Source of the DNA: Salinarimonas sp. | GTDB lineage: Bacteria; Pseudomonadota; Alphaproteobacteria; Rhizobiales; Beijerinckiaceae | Assembly: GCA_020832565.1 (NCBI GenBank) | Contig: JAFIEI010000021.1 | Location: 1 to 58,051 of the forward strand | Length of the DNA: 58,051 nt | Reading direction: 5' to 3' | Shown here: positions 7,483 to 14,981 of the stretch, one piece after another | How the letters are laid out: every line of letters begins with the position of its first letter | Position numbering within the stretch: position 1 is the stretch's first letter | The notes under the pieces: generated by a model | What the model was told of the DNA's origin: nothing | The model's input: only the letters and a program-made list of their open reading frames with translations | Databases searched by the model: none | Translations under genes and position numbers: made by a program

Positions 7483-9227
7483 GGCGCGACCCTGTAGACG
7501 CCGATATCGAGGGGGCGCCCGCCGTTGATATTGAAGCCCTCGACCCGCGTCAGGAGGGCCGGCGTGACGTCGCTCTCCTGAAGGGCTGCGATGAACGGCT
7601 CCTGCTGGCGGGCTTCGACGAAGACCATCCGGCAATCGCCCGATTCGAGGAAGGAGACGGCCTCCGCACCGGAATTCAGCATGGCGAGATCCGTGCCCAC
7701 GAGGAAGACGAGGCTCGGCTCGCGATAGCCGAGCGTGCCATAGGCGGGATCGGCACAATCGAGGGTGCGCGCCACGGCGGCGAGATCGGGCGAAACCTGC
7801 AGCGAGCGCAAGAGCGGCTGCACGAACTGGAAGACGCCGACCGAGAGCACCATGGCGGAGGCGACCGCCGTCAGCGCGGCGGGGATCACCCGCCCCTTGA
7901 GGAACTGCCACCAGGCGAAAAGCCCGACCAGGGCTGCCAAGACGACGAGCGGCATCCCGAACAGCAGCGTTCCGTCTCCCAGATGCATCCCGGCGAATGG
8001 CAGGGCGATCACGAGGACGAGGGGCACGAAGCCGAGGAGTATCCCGAATGGGCGCGCGAGCGGACGGTGCGGACCGACGAAGCCGTGGCTGATCGCCATG
8101 GCGGTGAGAATCGCGATCGCCGGATAAACCGGCATGACGTAATGCGGCAGCTTGGTCGGCACCAGTTCGAAGAGCAACCAGCCGGGAACGATCCAGGCGA
8201 GCAGGAAGGCGACCACGTCGACGCGCCGGTTCGCCCAGGCGAAGGGGACGGCGATCGAGGCGAGGATCGCGGCGGGCCAGAAGGTGACGAAGAACAGCGC
8301 GAGATAGGTCCCCGGCGGCGCCCAGTGATAGATCTGCGCGGTGCCGAGCTTGCCCAGCATGTCCTCCCCCGCCGAAGCGGCGAAGAAATCCGCGCCCGCG
8401 CGCCAGGTGATGGCGATGAACCACGGCGCGGCGATGGCGAGCGCGATCACGATACCGATGCCGGGCCGCAGGGCGCGCAGCCAGTCGAGCGAGCGCTCGC
8501 GGATCGAGAGCGTGACGGCGGCAAGGCCGGCGAAAAGCAGAATCACCGGCCCCTTGATCAGCACGCCGAGCCCGATCGCACCCCAGAACAGGATAACATT
8601 CGGCCATGTCAGCAGCGCCGCACCCTTGACCAGATAGGCCCGCGCCAGCGCACCCATGGAGACGACGATGCAGGCGAGCAGCATTGCATCGGTCTTGGCC
8701 AGACGCGCCTCCACCATCAGGATCAGGCTCGCGGCCATGAAGGCGCCGGCGAGGAAGGCCTCGCGCCGTCTCGCGAGGGCGAGTCCGGCCCAATAGGTCG
8801 CGAGCACCGCGCCGAGCGCCCCGATGAGCGAGGGGATACGGTAGATCGCTACATTGGTGCGCGCCTCCGACACACCGAGCGTCTCGGCGATGGTCACGCT
8901 CGCCGCCTGCATCCAGTAGATGCCCACGGGTTTCTTGTGGCGCGCTTCGTCCTGGAAGCGGATATCGATGAAATCGCCCGTTTCCAGCATCTGCTTCGTG
9001 GCCTGCGTATAGCGCGGCTCGTCGCGATCCATCGGCTGCAGGCCGTTGATGCCGGGAACGAAACAGACGAGGGCGATCAGGATCAGCACCGCACAGGCAC
9101 GCGCGTGACCGCCTTCGACGAACAGCATCAGCCGTCGCGTCAGGCCGCGCCCGCTTTCCGGTTGGTTGCCGGACGGCGCATCGATCACGTCACGGGAAAA
9201 CGCACTGCTCTCGCGGGGCATCGTCAT
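7479..9227 (-). CDS. ArnT-like family 39 glycosyltransferase
   Basis: The 582-residue integral membrane protein belongs to the PMT/ArnT superfamily, which moves a sugar from a polyprenyl-phosphate donor to lipid A, LPS core or protein in the periplasm. After the first helix comes the catalytic loop GLQPMDRDEPRYTQATKQML, with the Asp-Glu pair of the family, then FQDEARHKKPVGIYWMQ. About a dozen hydrophobic segments follow. It heads a coupled operon with the GT2 and LAB_N genes. GGAG lies 6 bases before the ATG. No arnA, arnB or arnD homologue is present, so aminoarabinose is not implied; uronic acid or another sugar is more likely. Confidence 0.88.
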   Translation of the reverse strand: MTMPRESSAFSRDVIDAPSGNQPESGRGLTRRLMLFVEGGHARACAVLILIALVCFVPGINGLQPMDRDEPRYTQATKQMLETGDFIDIRFQDEARHKKPVGIYWMQAASVTIAETLGVSEARTNVAIYRIPSLIGALGAVLATYWAGLALARRREAFLAGAFMAASLILMVEARLAKTDAMLLACIVVSMGALARAYLVKGAALLTWPNVILFWGAIGLGVLIKGPVILLFAGLAAVTLSIRERSLDWLRALRPGIGIVIALAIAAPWFIAITWRAGADFFAASAGEDMLGKLGTAQIYHWAPPGTYLALFFVTFWPAAILASIAVPFAWANRRVDVVAFLLAWIVPGWLLFELVPTKLPHYVMPVYPAIAILTAMAISHGFVGPHRPLARPFGILLGFVPLVLVIALPFAGMHLGDGTLLFGMPLVVLAALVGLFAWWQFLKGRVIPAALTAVASAMVLSVGVFQFVQPLLRSLQVSPDLAAVARTLDCADPAYGTLGYREPSLVFLVGTDLAMLNSGAEAVSFLESGDCRMVFVEARQQEPFIAALQESDVTPALLTRVEGFNINGGRPLDIGVYRVAP

Positions 9228-9521
9228 GGGGACTCCGGCCGGTTCCCCGCCATCCGAAAACCGGATGCCACGGGGCGCCGGGTCATCTCTCCAATCCCGC
9301 GCGAAATGTCAAATCCGCAGGCAGGCGCCGGTCACGAGGCCGCAGCTCCTTAAGGGGAGATTACCGAGACCGTCGAGAATCGAGGCTTTTCGCTGACGGC
9401 TGATTTTCCTTGGGAAAAGAGAGGTTTGCCTCGAGCCCCGATTCGATAAAATTTGAACTATCGGCTTCAGCGGCAAACAAATCCGATGCGCCATCGTCTT
9501 CCCGTGGACAGGGAGACGATC

Positions 9522-10163
9522 ATGCTTTTGACCATGTCGAAACGGGCAACCATCTTCGCGCTGGCAATCGGGACCTTCATCGCGCTGCCGAGCCTCGCGG
9601 ATGCAGGACAGACGACGCAGACCGCAGGCGTCCAGGCCGCCGGCGTGACGATCGAGCAGGGCAGCGCCCGCCCCATCGCCGGCTGGGTCGATTTCTGCCA
9701 GCGCTACCCGCAGGAATGCACCGTCGACACCGCCGAGCCCGCCATCATCACCCTCGATCGCGACAACTGGGCGCTGATCAACGAGGTCAACCGCACGGTC
9801 AATGCCGAAATTCAGCCCATGACCGACATGGAGAACTACGGCGTGCCCGACTACTGGACCTTCCCCTATGCCGGCTACGGCGATTGCGAGGATTACCAGC
9901 TGCTCAAGCGCAAGCGCCTCGCCGATGCCGGCGTGCCGCGCCGCGCCATGCGCATGACCGTCGTTATCGACGAGCAGGGTGAAGGCCACGCCGTCTTGAT
10001 GATTCGCACCGATCGCGGCGATTTCATCCTCGACAACGTCACCGACGACATCGTGTCCTGGCACGAGACGCCCTACGTTTACGTCTCCCGCGAAAGCCAG
10101 CACGCCACGGCCTGGACCTCGCTCGGCCACACCGCCGCGCCGACCATCACCGCGACGCGCTGA
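9522..10163 (+). CDS. Secreted bacterial transglutaminase-like cysteine proteinase (BTLCP), copy 1
   Basis: The protein of about 213 residues has a signal peptide (MSKRATIFALAIGTFIALPS, cleavage near ADA) and a BTLCP/DUF920 domain. The catalytic triad can be seen: Cys in GYGDCEDYQLLKR, His in EGHAVL and Asp in FILDNVTDD. LapG is a better-known member that cleaves adhesins, but these short alphaproteobacterial proteins are a separate group of unknown substrate. I chose the ATG at 9522, preceded by GGGAGA; the frame extends upstream to 9453 without a good ribosome site. A paralogue follows at 10434 with near-identical motif blocks. A strong hairpin follows this gene. Confidence 0.85.
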   Translation: MLLTMSKRATIFALAIGTFIALPSLADAGQTTQTAGVQAAGVTIEQGSARPIAGWVDFCQRYPQECTVDTAEPAIITLDRDNWALINEVNRTVNAEIQPMTDMENYGVPDYWTFPYAGYGDCEDYQLLKRKRLADAGVPRRAMRMTVVIDEQGEGHAVLMIRTDRGDFILDNVTDDIVSWHETPYVYVSRESQHATAWTSLGHTAAPTITATR

Positions 10164-10237
10164 GGAATTCCCGCGCGCAAACGAGATTGCGACCCCCGGT
10201 CACGTCCCCACCTCCCGTCCCCAGACCGGGCTCGCAT

Positions 10238-10276
10238 ACGGGGCCAGCTGCCAGCCAGCTGGCCCCGTTCCTTTTC
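10238..10276 (+). terminator. Rho-independent terminator after BTLCP copy 1
   Basis: A perfect 13-base stem (ACGGGGCCAGCTG paired with CAGCTGGCCCCGT) closes a 5-base loop and is followed by the pyrimidine-rich TCCTTTTCC. It lies 75 bases after the stop of the first BTLCP gene and would separate its transcription from the second copy. Confidence 0.8.
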
Positions 10277-10433
10277 CGCGAAGCCGCATTCGAGGCAGAA
10301 ATCGTTGCACGGACGCAACGTCAACGGCGCGCGTTAACCGTGTTTCCCCTTAGCGCTTGAACCCCTCACCGGTGCCTGTCAGCTTTGGTTAAAATTTTAT
10401 TAAAATATCTGACAAGTCCGGGAGCCGGGGGCC

Positions 10434-11156
10434 ATGCGGGGATTTGGGGATACGGGTGAAACGCCGCACGCGGAGGGGCGCGTGCCACGATCCGTCGCAT
10501 CTCGGATGCGCGGCATGATCATGGCCGGAGCCGGCATGGCGGGATGCGTCGCGGTGGCCCTGGCTGCGATCGCGGCCGCATCGCCGGCGGCGGCCCAGCA
10601 ATACGCCTCCCTGCCCGATCGGGTTTCACCGCTCCAGGCCGTCGGCACGGCCCAGCCGATTCCGGCCTGGCGCACGTTCTGTGAACGCCACCCGATCGAA
10701 TGCAATATCGACCAGCGCGAGGCGCGGGAGATCACGCTCACGCCGCAGATCTGGGAGCTGATCGTGCGCGTCAATCGCACGGTCAATGCCGAAATCACCC
10801 CGATGACCGACATGGAGCAATGGGGTGTCGCCGATAGCTGGGACTTCCCCAAGACCGGCTATGGCGATTGCGAGGATTACCAATTGCTCAAGCGCCATCG
10901 CCTGGCCGAGGCCGGATTGCCGCGCCGGGCGATGCGCATGACCGTCGTGCTCGATACCCGCAACGAGGGCCATGCCGTGCTCGAGATCAAGACGGATCGC
11001 GGCATCTTCATCCTCGACAACGTAACCGACGAGGTCCTTCCCTGGGACGAAACCCCTTACGTCTATATCAAGCGCGAAGGCCGCGACGACACGCGGTGGG
11101 TATCGCTGGGCGGTGTCGCCGCCTCGCCGACCGCCGTTGCCGGCACGCGACGTTGA
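10434..11156 (+). CDS. Secreted bacterial transglutaminase-like cysteine proteinase (BTLCP), copy 2
   Basis: This is a paralogue of the preceding gene. It shares long blocks such as VNRTVNAEI-PMTDME, TGYGDCEDYQLLKR, RRAMRMTVV and FILDNVTDE, with the Cys, His (EGHAVLEIK) and Asp of the triad intact. The N-terminus has an Arg-containing leader and a hydrophobic segment ending AAAQQ, so it is probably exported. The start is uncertain: 10434 is the longest ATG start, while the ATG at 10506 (MRGMIMAG) gives a more ordinary signal peptide. The upstream region is very AT-rich around 10386-10410. The pair looks like a local duplication whose signal peptides and C-termini have diverged. Confidence 0.85.
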   Translation: MRGFGDTGETPHAEGRVPRSVASRMRGMIMAGAGMAGCVAVALAAIAAASPAAAQQYASLPDRVSPLQAVGTAQPIPAWRTFCERHPIECNIDQREAREITLTPQIWELIVRVNRTVNAEITPMTDMEQWGVADSWDFPKTGYGDCEDYQLLKRHRLAEAGLPRRAMRMTVVLDTRNEGHAVLEIKTDRGIFILDNVTDEVLPWDETPYVYIKREGRDDTRWVSLGGVAASPTAVAGTRR

Positions 11157-11308
11157 CGTCTTGCGCGCGTGCTGCTCGCCGCGCGCGTCTCACCATGCCG
11201 ATATGGGCGGATTTTCCGCGGGCATCCGCCGGGCTGAACGGTTAGCCTGAATGCCGCTCAATGCGCCGCCGCGTCGCGTGACGCGCCGCATCATCAGGAG
11301 AACGCGCC

Positions 11309-11932
11309 ATGGACAAGTTCGACCTCGCCATGCGCGACATGCCACTCGTGGCCGTGTTGCGCGGCATCTCACCGGAAGAGATCATCCCCGTCGCGGACGG
11401 ATTGATGGCGGCGGGGTTCAGGCTGATCGAGGTGCCGCTGAACTCGCCGCGCGCCTTCGACAGCATCGAGGCGCTGGTCGCGCATTGTCCGGCGGATGTG
11501 CTGACCGGTGCCGGGACCGTCCTGAACGTGGCGGAGGTGCGTCGCCTCGCACAGACCGGCGCCCGGCTGATGGTGACGCCTAATACCGATCCCGACGTGA
11601 TCCGCGCCGGCATGACGGCCGGGCTCGTACCCGTGATCGGCTGCCTGACGCCGAGCGAGGCGCTCAGCGCCGTGGCCAACGGGGCGCGCGCGCTGAAGAT
11701 ATTCCCGGCATCGCGCATGGGAGCCGACTACCTCAAGGATATCCGCGCGGTTCTGCCGGAGGGAACGAAGCTCCTTCCCGTGGGCGGGATCAATGCGCAG
11801 AGCATGCCGGCCTTCCATGCGACCGGCGCCGACGGTTTCGGCTTCGGCACGAACCTCTACAAACCCGGGATGAGCGCCGACGAGGTGGCATCGAACGCGC
11901 TGCATCTGGTGCAGACCTGGCGGGCGCTCTGA
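11309..11932 (+). CDS. dgoA: 2-dehydro-3-deoxy-6-phosphogalactonate aldolase
   Basis: The 207-residue protein is a class I KDPG/KDPGal aldolase, which splits 2-dehydro-3-deoxy-6-phosphogalactonate into pyruvate and glyceraldehyde 3-phosphate. Family features are VAVLRGISPEE (catalytic Glu follows later), IEVPLNSP, TGAGTVLN, MVTPNTDP and the Schiff-base Lys in LKIFPAS. The EVPLNSP and TPN sequences favour the galactonate type over KDPG aldolase Eda. AGGAGA lies 8 bases before the ATG. No other galactonate or Entner-Doudoroff genes are adjacent, so the gene stands alone and shares a bidirectional terminator with the atp operon. Confidence 0.85.
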   Translation: MDKFDLAMRDMPLVAVLRGISPEEIIPVADGLMAAGFRLIEVPLNSPRAFDSIEALVAHCPADVLTGAGTVLNVAEVRRLAQTGARLMVTPNTDPDVIRAGMTAGLVPVIGCLTPSEALSAVANGARALKIFPASRMGADYLKDIRAVLPEGTKLLPVGGINAQSMPAFHATGADGFGFGTNLYKPGMSADEVASNALHLVQTWRAL

Positions 11933-11994
11933 CTGCGCCGACCGGAAAGCCCCGTCGCGACGCCTGGACGATACCATGGAGCCCGACCCGACGA

Positions 11995-12026
11995 AAAAGG
12001 CCGCCCCGGCATGGAGGCGGCCTTTT
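11995..12026. terminator. Bidirectional terminator between dgoA and atpF
   Basis: AAAAGGCCGCC and GGCGGCCTTTT form an 11-base perfect stem with a 10-base loop. The A-run on one side and the T-run on the other let it work for both converging genes. Confidence 0.85.
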
Positions 12027-12069
12027 CGATCTTGGATTCTCGCAGGTCAGTGTTGCCTGCGATCAGCCC

Positions 12070-12564
12070 TCAGCTCAGGGTGCGGCGGGTATCGGCCAGA
12101 CCGCGCTTGATCAGATCCTCGCCGAGCGGCCCCTGGACGGAGCCGCGCAGCACGGTCTCGGAGGCCTTGACGGCAGCGGCGATCGCGGCATCGCGCACCT
12201 CGATCATCGCCTGTTCTTCGGCCTGGGCGATCTTGGCCTCGGCCGAAGCGGTACGACGGGCGATGAAATCGGTCAGACGCACTTCCGCGTCCTTCGAGAT
12301 GCGCTCGGCCTCTTCGCGTGCGGCATTGACGATCTCCGCAGCCTCGCTTTCGGCGCGTTCACGCTTGCGCTCGTATTCGAGCAACAAAGCCTCGGCCTCG
12401 GCGCGCAGACGGCGTGCCTCCTCGAGCTCGGAGGAGATCCGGTCGGCGCGCTTGTCGAGCGCTCCGCCAATCTTCTGGAACACGTTGAAGCGATATAGCA
12501 GCCAGAACAGCAACAATGTGCCGAGGGTCTGCCAGAAATAGCTGTTGGCGAGCAGTGCACTCAT
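12070..12564 (-). CDS. atpF: ATP synthase Fo subunit b
   Basis: Subunit b is the peripheral stalk of F-type ATP synthase. The 164-residue product has one N-terminal membrane helix (SYFWQTLGTLLLFWLLYRF) followed by a long charged coiled coil rich in Glu, Ala and Arg from about residue 35 to 150. It is the last gene of the Fo operon and starts 17 bases after b', with GGAGGAGT as ribosome site. Having both b and b' is the rule in alphaproteobacteria. The longer hydrophobic N-terminus marks it as the b rather than the b' copy. Confidence 0.9.
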   Translation of the reverse strand: MSALLANSYFWQTLGTLLLFWLLYRFNVFQKIGGALDKRADRISSELEEARRLRAEAEALLLEYERKRERAESEAAEIVNAAREEAERISKDAEVRLTDFIARRTASAEAKIAQAEEQAMIEVRDAAIAAAVKASETVLRGSVQGPLGEDLIKRGLADTRRTLS

Positions 12565-12580
12565 GATGACGACTCCTCCC

Positions 12581-13120
12581 TCAGCGTTTCATCGCCGCGT
12601 CGAGCGCGGCCGAAACGGCGCCCTGCGGCGGTACGTTGCCGGAAAGCCGCTCGACCATGGCGGTCGCTGCTTCCTCGGCGATCTCGCGAACATTGCCCAT
12701 CGCCTGCTCCTTGCGGCCGGCAATGGTCTTCTCCGCATTCGCGAGCCGTTCGGCGAGATCCGCCTCGAGCTGCGTGCGCTTCTCTTCGCTTTCGGCAGCG
12801 AGCTTGTCGCGCGTCTTCTGCGCGAGTGCCTGCGCCTTGGCCTTGGCCTCGGCCAGTGCCGTCTCGTAGGCCTGCCCCGCCTCTTCCGCCTTCTGCTTGG
12901 CGAGCGCGGCGGTATCGAGATCGCGGGCGATGGTGACCTGACGGTTCTCGATGATGCCGTGCAGGCGCGGCGCGATGATGCGAACCATCAACGTGTAGAG
13001 CACGGTGAAGGTGATCACGAGCCAGATCAGCTGCGACAGGAAGGTTTCCGGCTGGAACGGCGGAAACGCACCCTGATCGGCGGCTGCCTGCGCTACGACA
13101 ATGCTGGTTTCTATCGCCAT
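12581..13120 (-). CDS. atpF': ATP synthase Fo subunit b'
   Basis: This is the second peripheral-stalk subunit. The 179-residue product starts with about 25 residues including FPPFQPETFLSQLIW, the usual b' sequence. A membrane helix (LVITFTVLYTLMVRIIAPRL) and a coiled coil with DLDTAALAKQKAEEA then follow. It lies between atpE and atpF and has AAGAGGCG 9 bases before its ATG. Confidence 0.92.
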   Translation of the reverse strand: MAIETSIVVAQAAADQGAFPPFQPETFLSQLIWLVITFTVLYTLMVRIIAPRLHGIIENRQVTIARDLDTAALAKQKAEEAGQAYETALAEAKAKAQALAQKTRDKLAAESEEKRTQLEADLAERLANAEKTIAGRKEQAMGNVREIAEEAATAMVERLSGNVPPQGAVSAALDAAMKR

Positions 13121-13223
13121 CGTGCTGACGCCTCTTCAATGCGCGTGCCGGACTGTCACCAGCCCGGCGCGCATGCGATTGGTTGGCTCACGGAGCGGGG
13201 CGGCCGAACGCCACCCCGTCCTT

Positions 13224-13243
13224 CTCTCCCGCATGCGGGAGAG
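13224..13243. repeat. Perfect 20-base palindrome just after atpE
   Basis: CTCTCCCGCATGCGGGAGAG is its own reverse complement and lies two bases after the atpE stop on the atpE mRNA. A second, imperfect GC-rich hairpin follows at about 13139-13177, before b'. Such hairpins could protect the 3' end of atpE message or tune its output, which must exceed that of the other subunits. There is no U-run, so full termination is unlikely. Confidence 0.7.
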
Positions 13244-13245
13244 CG

Positions 13246-13485
13246 TCAGACGACGAAGAGCAGAACCAGCGCGACGACGAGACAGAAGATGCCGAGACCT
13301 TCCGCCAGCGCGGCGCCGATGAAGGCGCGGGCGAACTGGCCGTCGGAAGCGGTCGGGTTGCGCAGCGCGCCGGAAAGGAAGTTACCGAAGATGTTGCCGA
13401 CGGCGAGCGCGGCAATACCCATGCCGATGCAGGCGAGACCCGCGCCGAGATACTTGAAGGCCTCAGCCAGTTGAACCGGTTCCAT
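13246..13485 (-). CDS. atpE: ATP synthase Fo subunit c
   Basis: This is the proteolipid that forms the proton-driven ring. The 79-residue hairpin protein has two helices: the first with the Gly/Ala-rich GAGLACIGMGIAALAVGNIF, the polar loop SGALRNPTA, and the second with the essential carboxylate Glu in AALAEGLGIFCL. There is a near-ideal AAGGAG 7 bases before the ATG. It is followed by palindromic DNA that may raise mRNA stability. Confidence 0.96.
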   Translation of the reverse strand: MEPVQLAEAFKYLGAGLACIGMGIAALAVGNIFGNFLSGALRNPTASDGQFARAFIGAALAEGLGIFCLVVALVLLFVV

Positions 13486-13542
13486 GTTGAACTCCTTGAG
13501 ATTGACAGGCGAGCTTGAGGGTATGGACGAGTGCGCCGATCC

Positions 13543-14292
13543 TCAGTGTCCGGGATGCAGCGCGTCGTTGAGGTAGATGCAGGTGAGCACCGTAAAGACG
13601 TAGGCCTGAAGACCCGCGATGAAGATCTCGAACGCGATCAGGGCGAAGGTCATCAGGAAGGGAAGCGGGAACAGCACATAGCCGATACCGCCGACCGACA
13701 ACAGCGAGACGATGAAGCCGGCGAAGACTTTCAGCGCGATGTGACCCGCGAGCATGTTGGCGAAGAGACGCAGGCTCAGCGAGATCGGGCGCGAGAAGAA
13801 GGAGATGACTTCGATCACCGTGATGAACGGAACCAGCCAGCCGGGAACGCCCGAAGGGACGAACAGGCCGAGGAAGTGGAAGCCGTGCTTCACGAAACCG
13901 TAGACGATCACGGTCCCGATCACGAGAATCGCGAGCGAGAAGGTGATGATGAGGTGGCTCGTCACCGTGAAGGCGGTGGGGATCATGCCCACGAGATTCG
14001 CTACCAGGACGAAGAGGAAGAGCGAGAAGACGAAGGGGAAGAAGCGCATGCCCTCCTTGCCGGTCATCTCGCGCAGCATGTTCGCCACGAATTCGTAGAT
14101 GGTCTCGGCGAAACTCTGCCAGCGGTTGGGTACGAGCAGCGTGCCGCGCGTCGCCAGCATCAGGCCGCCCGTGATGAAGGCGACGATGAGGATCATGTGG
14201 AGACCGGAATTGGTCAGGGCGACAGGCGAATCACCGATCATCCCGAAGCGGATGATCTCGGAGATCTCGAACTGCTTGACCGGACTTTCCAT
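13543..14292 (-). CDS. atpB: ATP synthase Fo subunit a
   Basis: Subunit a forms the proton half-channels next to the c ring. The 249-residue product has several membrane helices and carries the essential Arg in SLSLRLFANMLAGH, together with VEVISFFSRPIS and the C-terminal LQAYVFTVLTCIYLNDA. I chose the ATG at 14292 (MESPVKQFEI), which has GAGGA about 11 bases upstream; the frame extends 11 residues further without support. Confidence 0.96.
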   Translation of the reverse strand: MESPVKQFEISEIIRFGMIGDSPVALTNSGLHMILIVAFITGGLMLATRGTLLVPNRWQSFAETIYEFVANMLREMTGKEGMRFFPFVFSLFLFVLVANLVGMIPTAFTVTSHLIITFSLAILVIGTVIVYGFVKHGFHFLGLFVPSGVPGWLVPFITVIEVISFFSRPISLSLRLFANMLAGHIALKVFAGFIVSLLSVGGIGYVLFPLPFLMTFALIAFEIFIAGLQAYVFTVLTCIYLNDALHPGH

Positions 14293-14393
14293 CGTCGTCG
14301 GATCCTCGTGCTCGCCGCCGACCAAGCACCGTGATGCCTATCGGGGCCGCCAAAACCAGTTGTCGTCTTCAGTGCCACCTTGCGGCGACACCC

Positions 14394-14807
14394 TCATTCA
14401 CGCGCATCGTCCTCGGGCCGCCGCGCTGGCACGGGGGGCTTATCCGAGGTCGCCTTGCGATTCAACTCCCCGGATGCGCGCAGCATGTTGAGCATGCCCG
14501 ATCCGAAGCCGAGTAACAGGCCGATGATGAAGCCCCAAGGCGACGAACCCACGAAACTGTCCAGCATCCAGCCGAGAAAACCGCCGGCGATCACACCGGC
14601 AATGAACTCTGCCGAAAGGCGAAATGCCTGTCCGAGCCCGCTGGCATCGGAGGCCTTGCGCCGTTCGGCTTTCGCGGATTGCTCCCGCCCGGACGCGATT
14701 TCGCCCAACCGGGAACCGAGACGCTCGAGCCTCGTGGACATATCGGCTTCGTCACCGGGTTTCGGCTCACCTTCGTCTTTCCCGTTCCGTCGCGGATCAA
14801 CCATCAT
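14394..14807 (-). CDS. atpI: ATP synthase accessory protein AtpI/AtpZ-like
   Basis: The 137-residue product has a charged, soluble N-terminal half (about 70 residues) and two membrane helices (AEFIAGVIAGGFLGWMLD and GFIIGLLLGFGSGMLNML), followed by a charged tail. This is the alphaproteobacterial AtpI form, which helps c-ring assembly and may handle Mg2+. It is the first gene of the Fo operon, about 50 bases after a good promoter. Two ATG codons are adjacent at 14807 and 14804. Confidence 0.88.
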   Translation of the reverse strand: MMVDPRRNGKDEGEPKPGDEADMSTRLERLGSRLGEIASGREQSAKAERRKASDASGLGQAFRLSAEFIAGVIAGGFLGWMLDSFVGSSPWGFIIGLLLGFGSGMLNMLRASGELNRKATSDKPPVPARRPEDDARE

Positions 14808-14860
14808 GACACCGTCAACGGTGGGAAGGACAAGAAAAACCGGCCCCGTCAGCCGCGCGC

Positions 14861-14889
14861 ACCATATTGGGGGCTCGATACCGTGTCAA
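14861..14889 (-). promoter_or_regulatory. Sigma-70-type promoter of the atpIBEF'F operon
   Basis: Read on the minus strand, TTGACA and TATGGT are separated by exactly 17 bases, ending about 54 bases before the atpI ATG. The -35 is perfect and the -10 is a good alphaproteobacterial match. This is the clearest housekeeping promoter in the window. Confidence 0.75.
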
Positions 14890-14981
14890 GGATCACGGCG
14901 AAACTATGAAGCCCTTGATATATCTAAAGAAATCGCCTTCACTCGAAAACTTTGCACGCTTTGTTTCGCAGTTGCAGCGTC

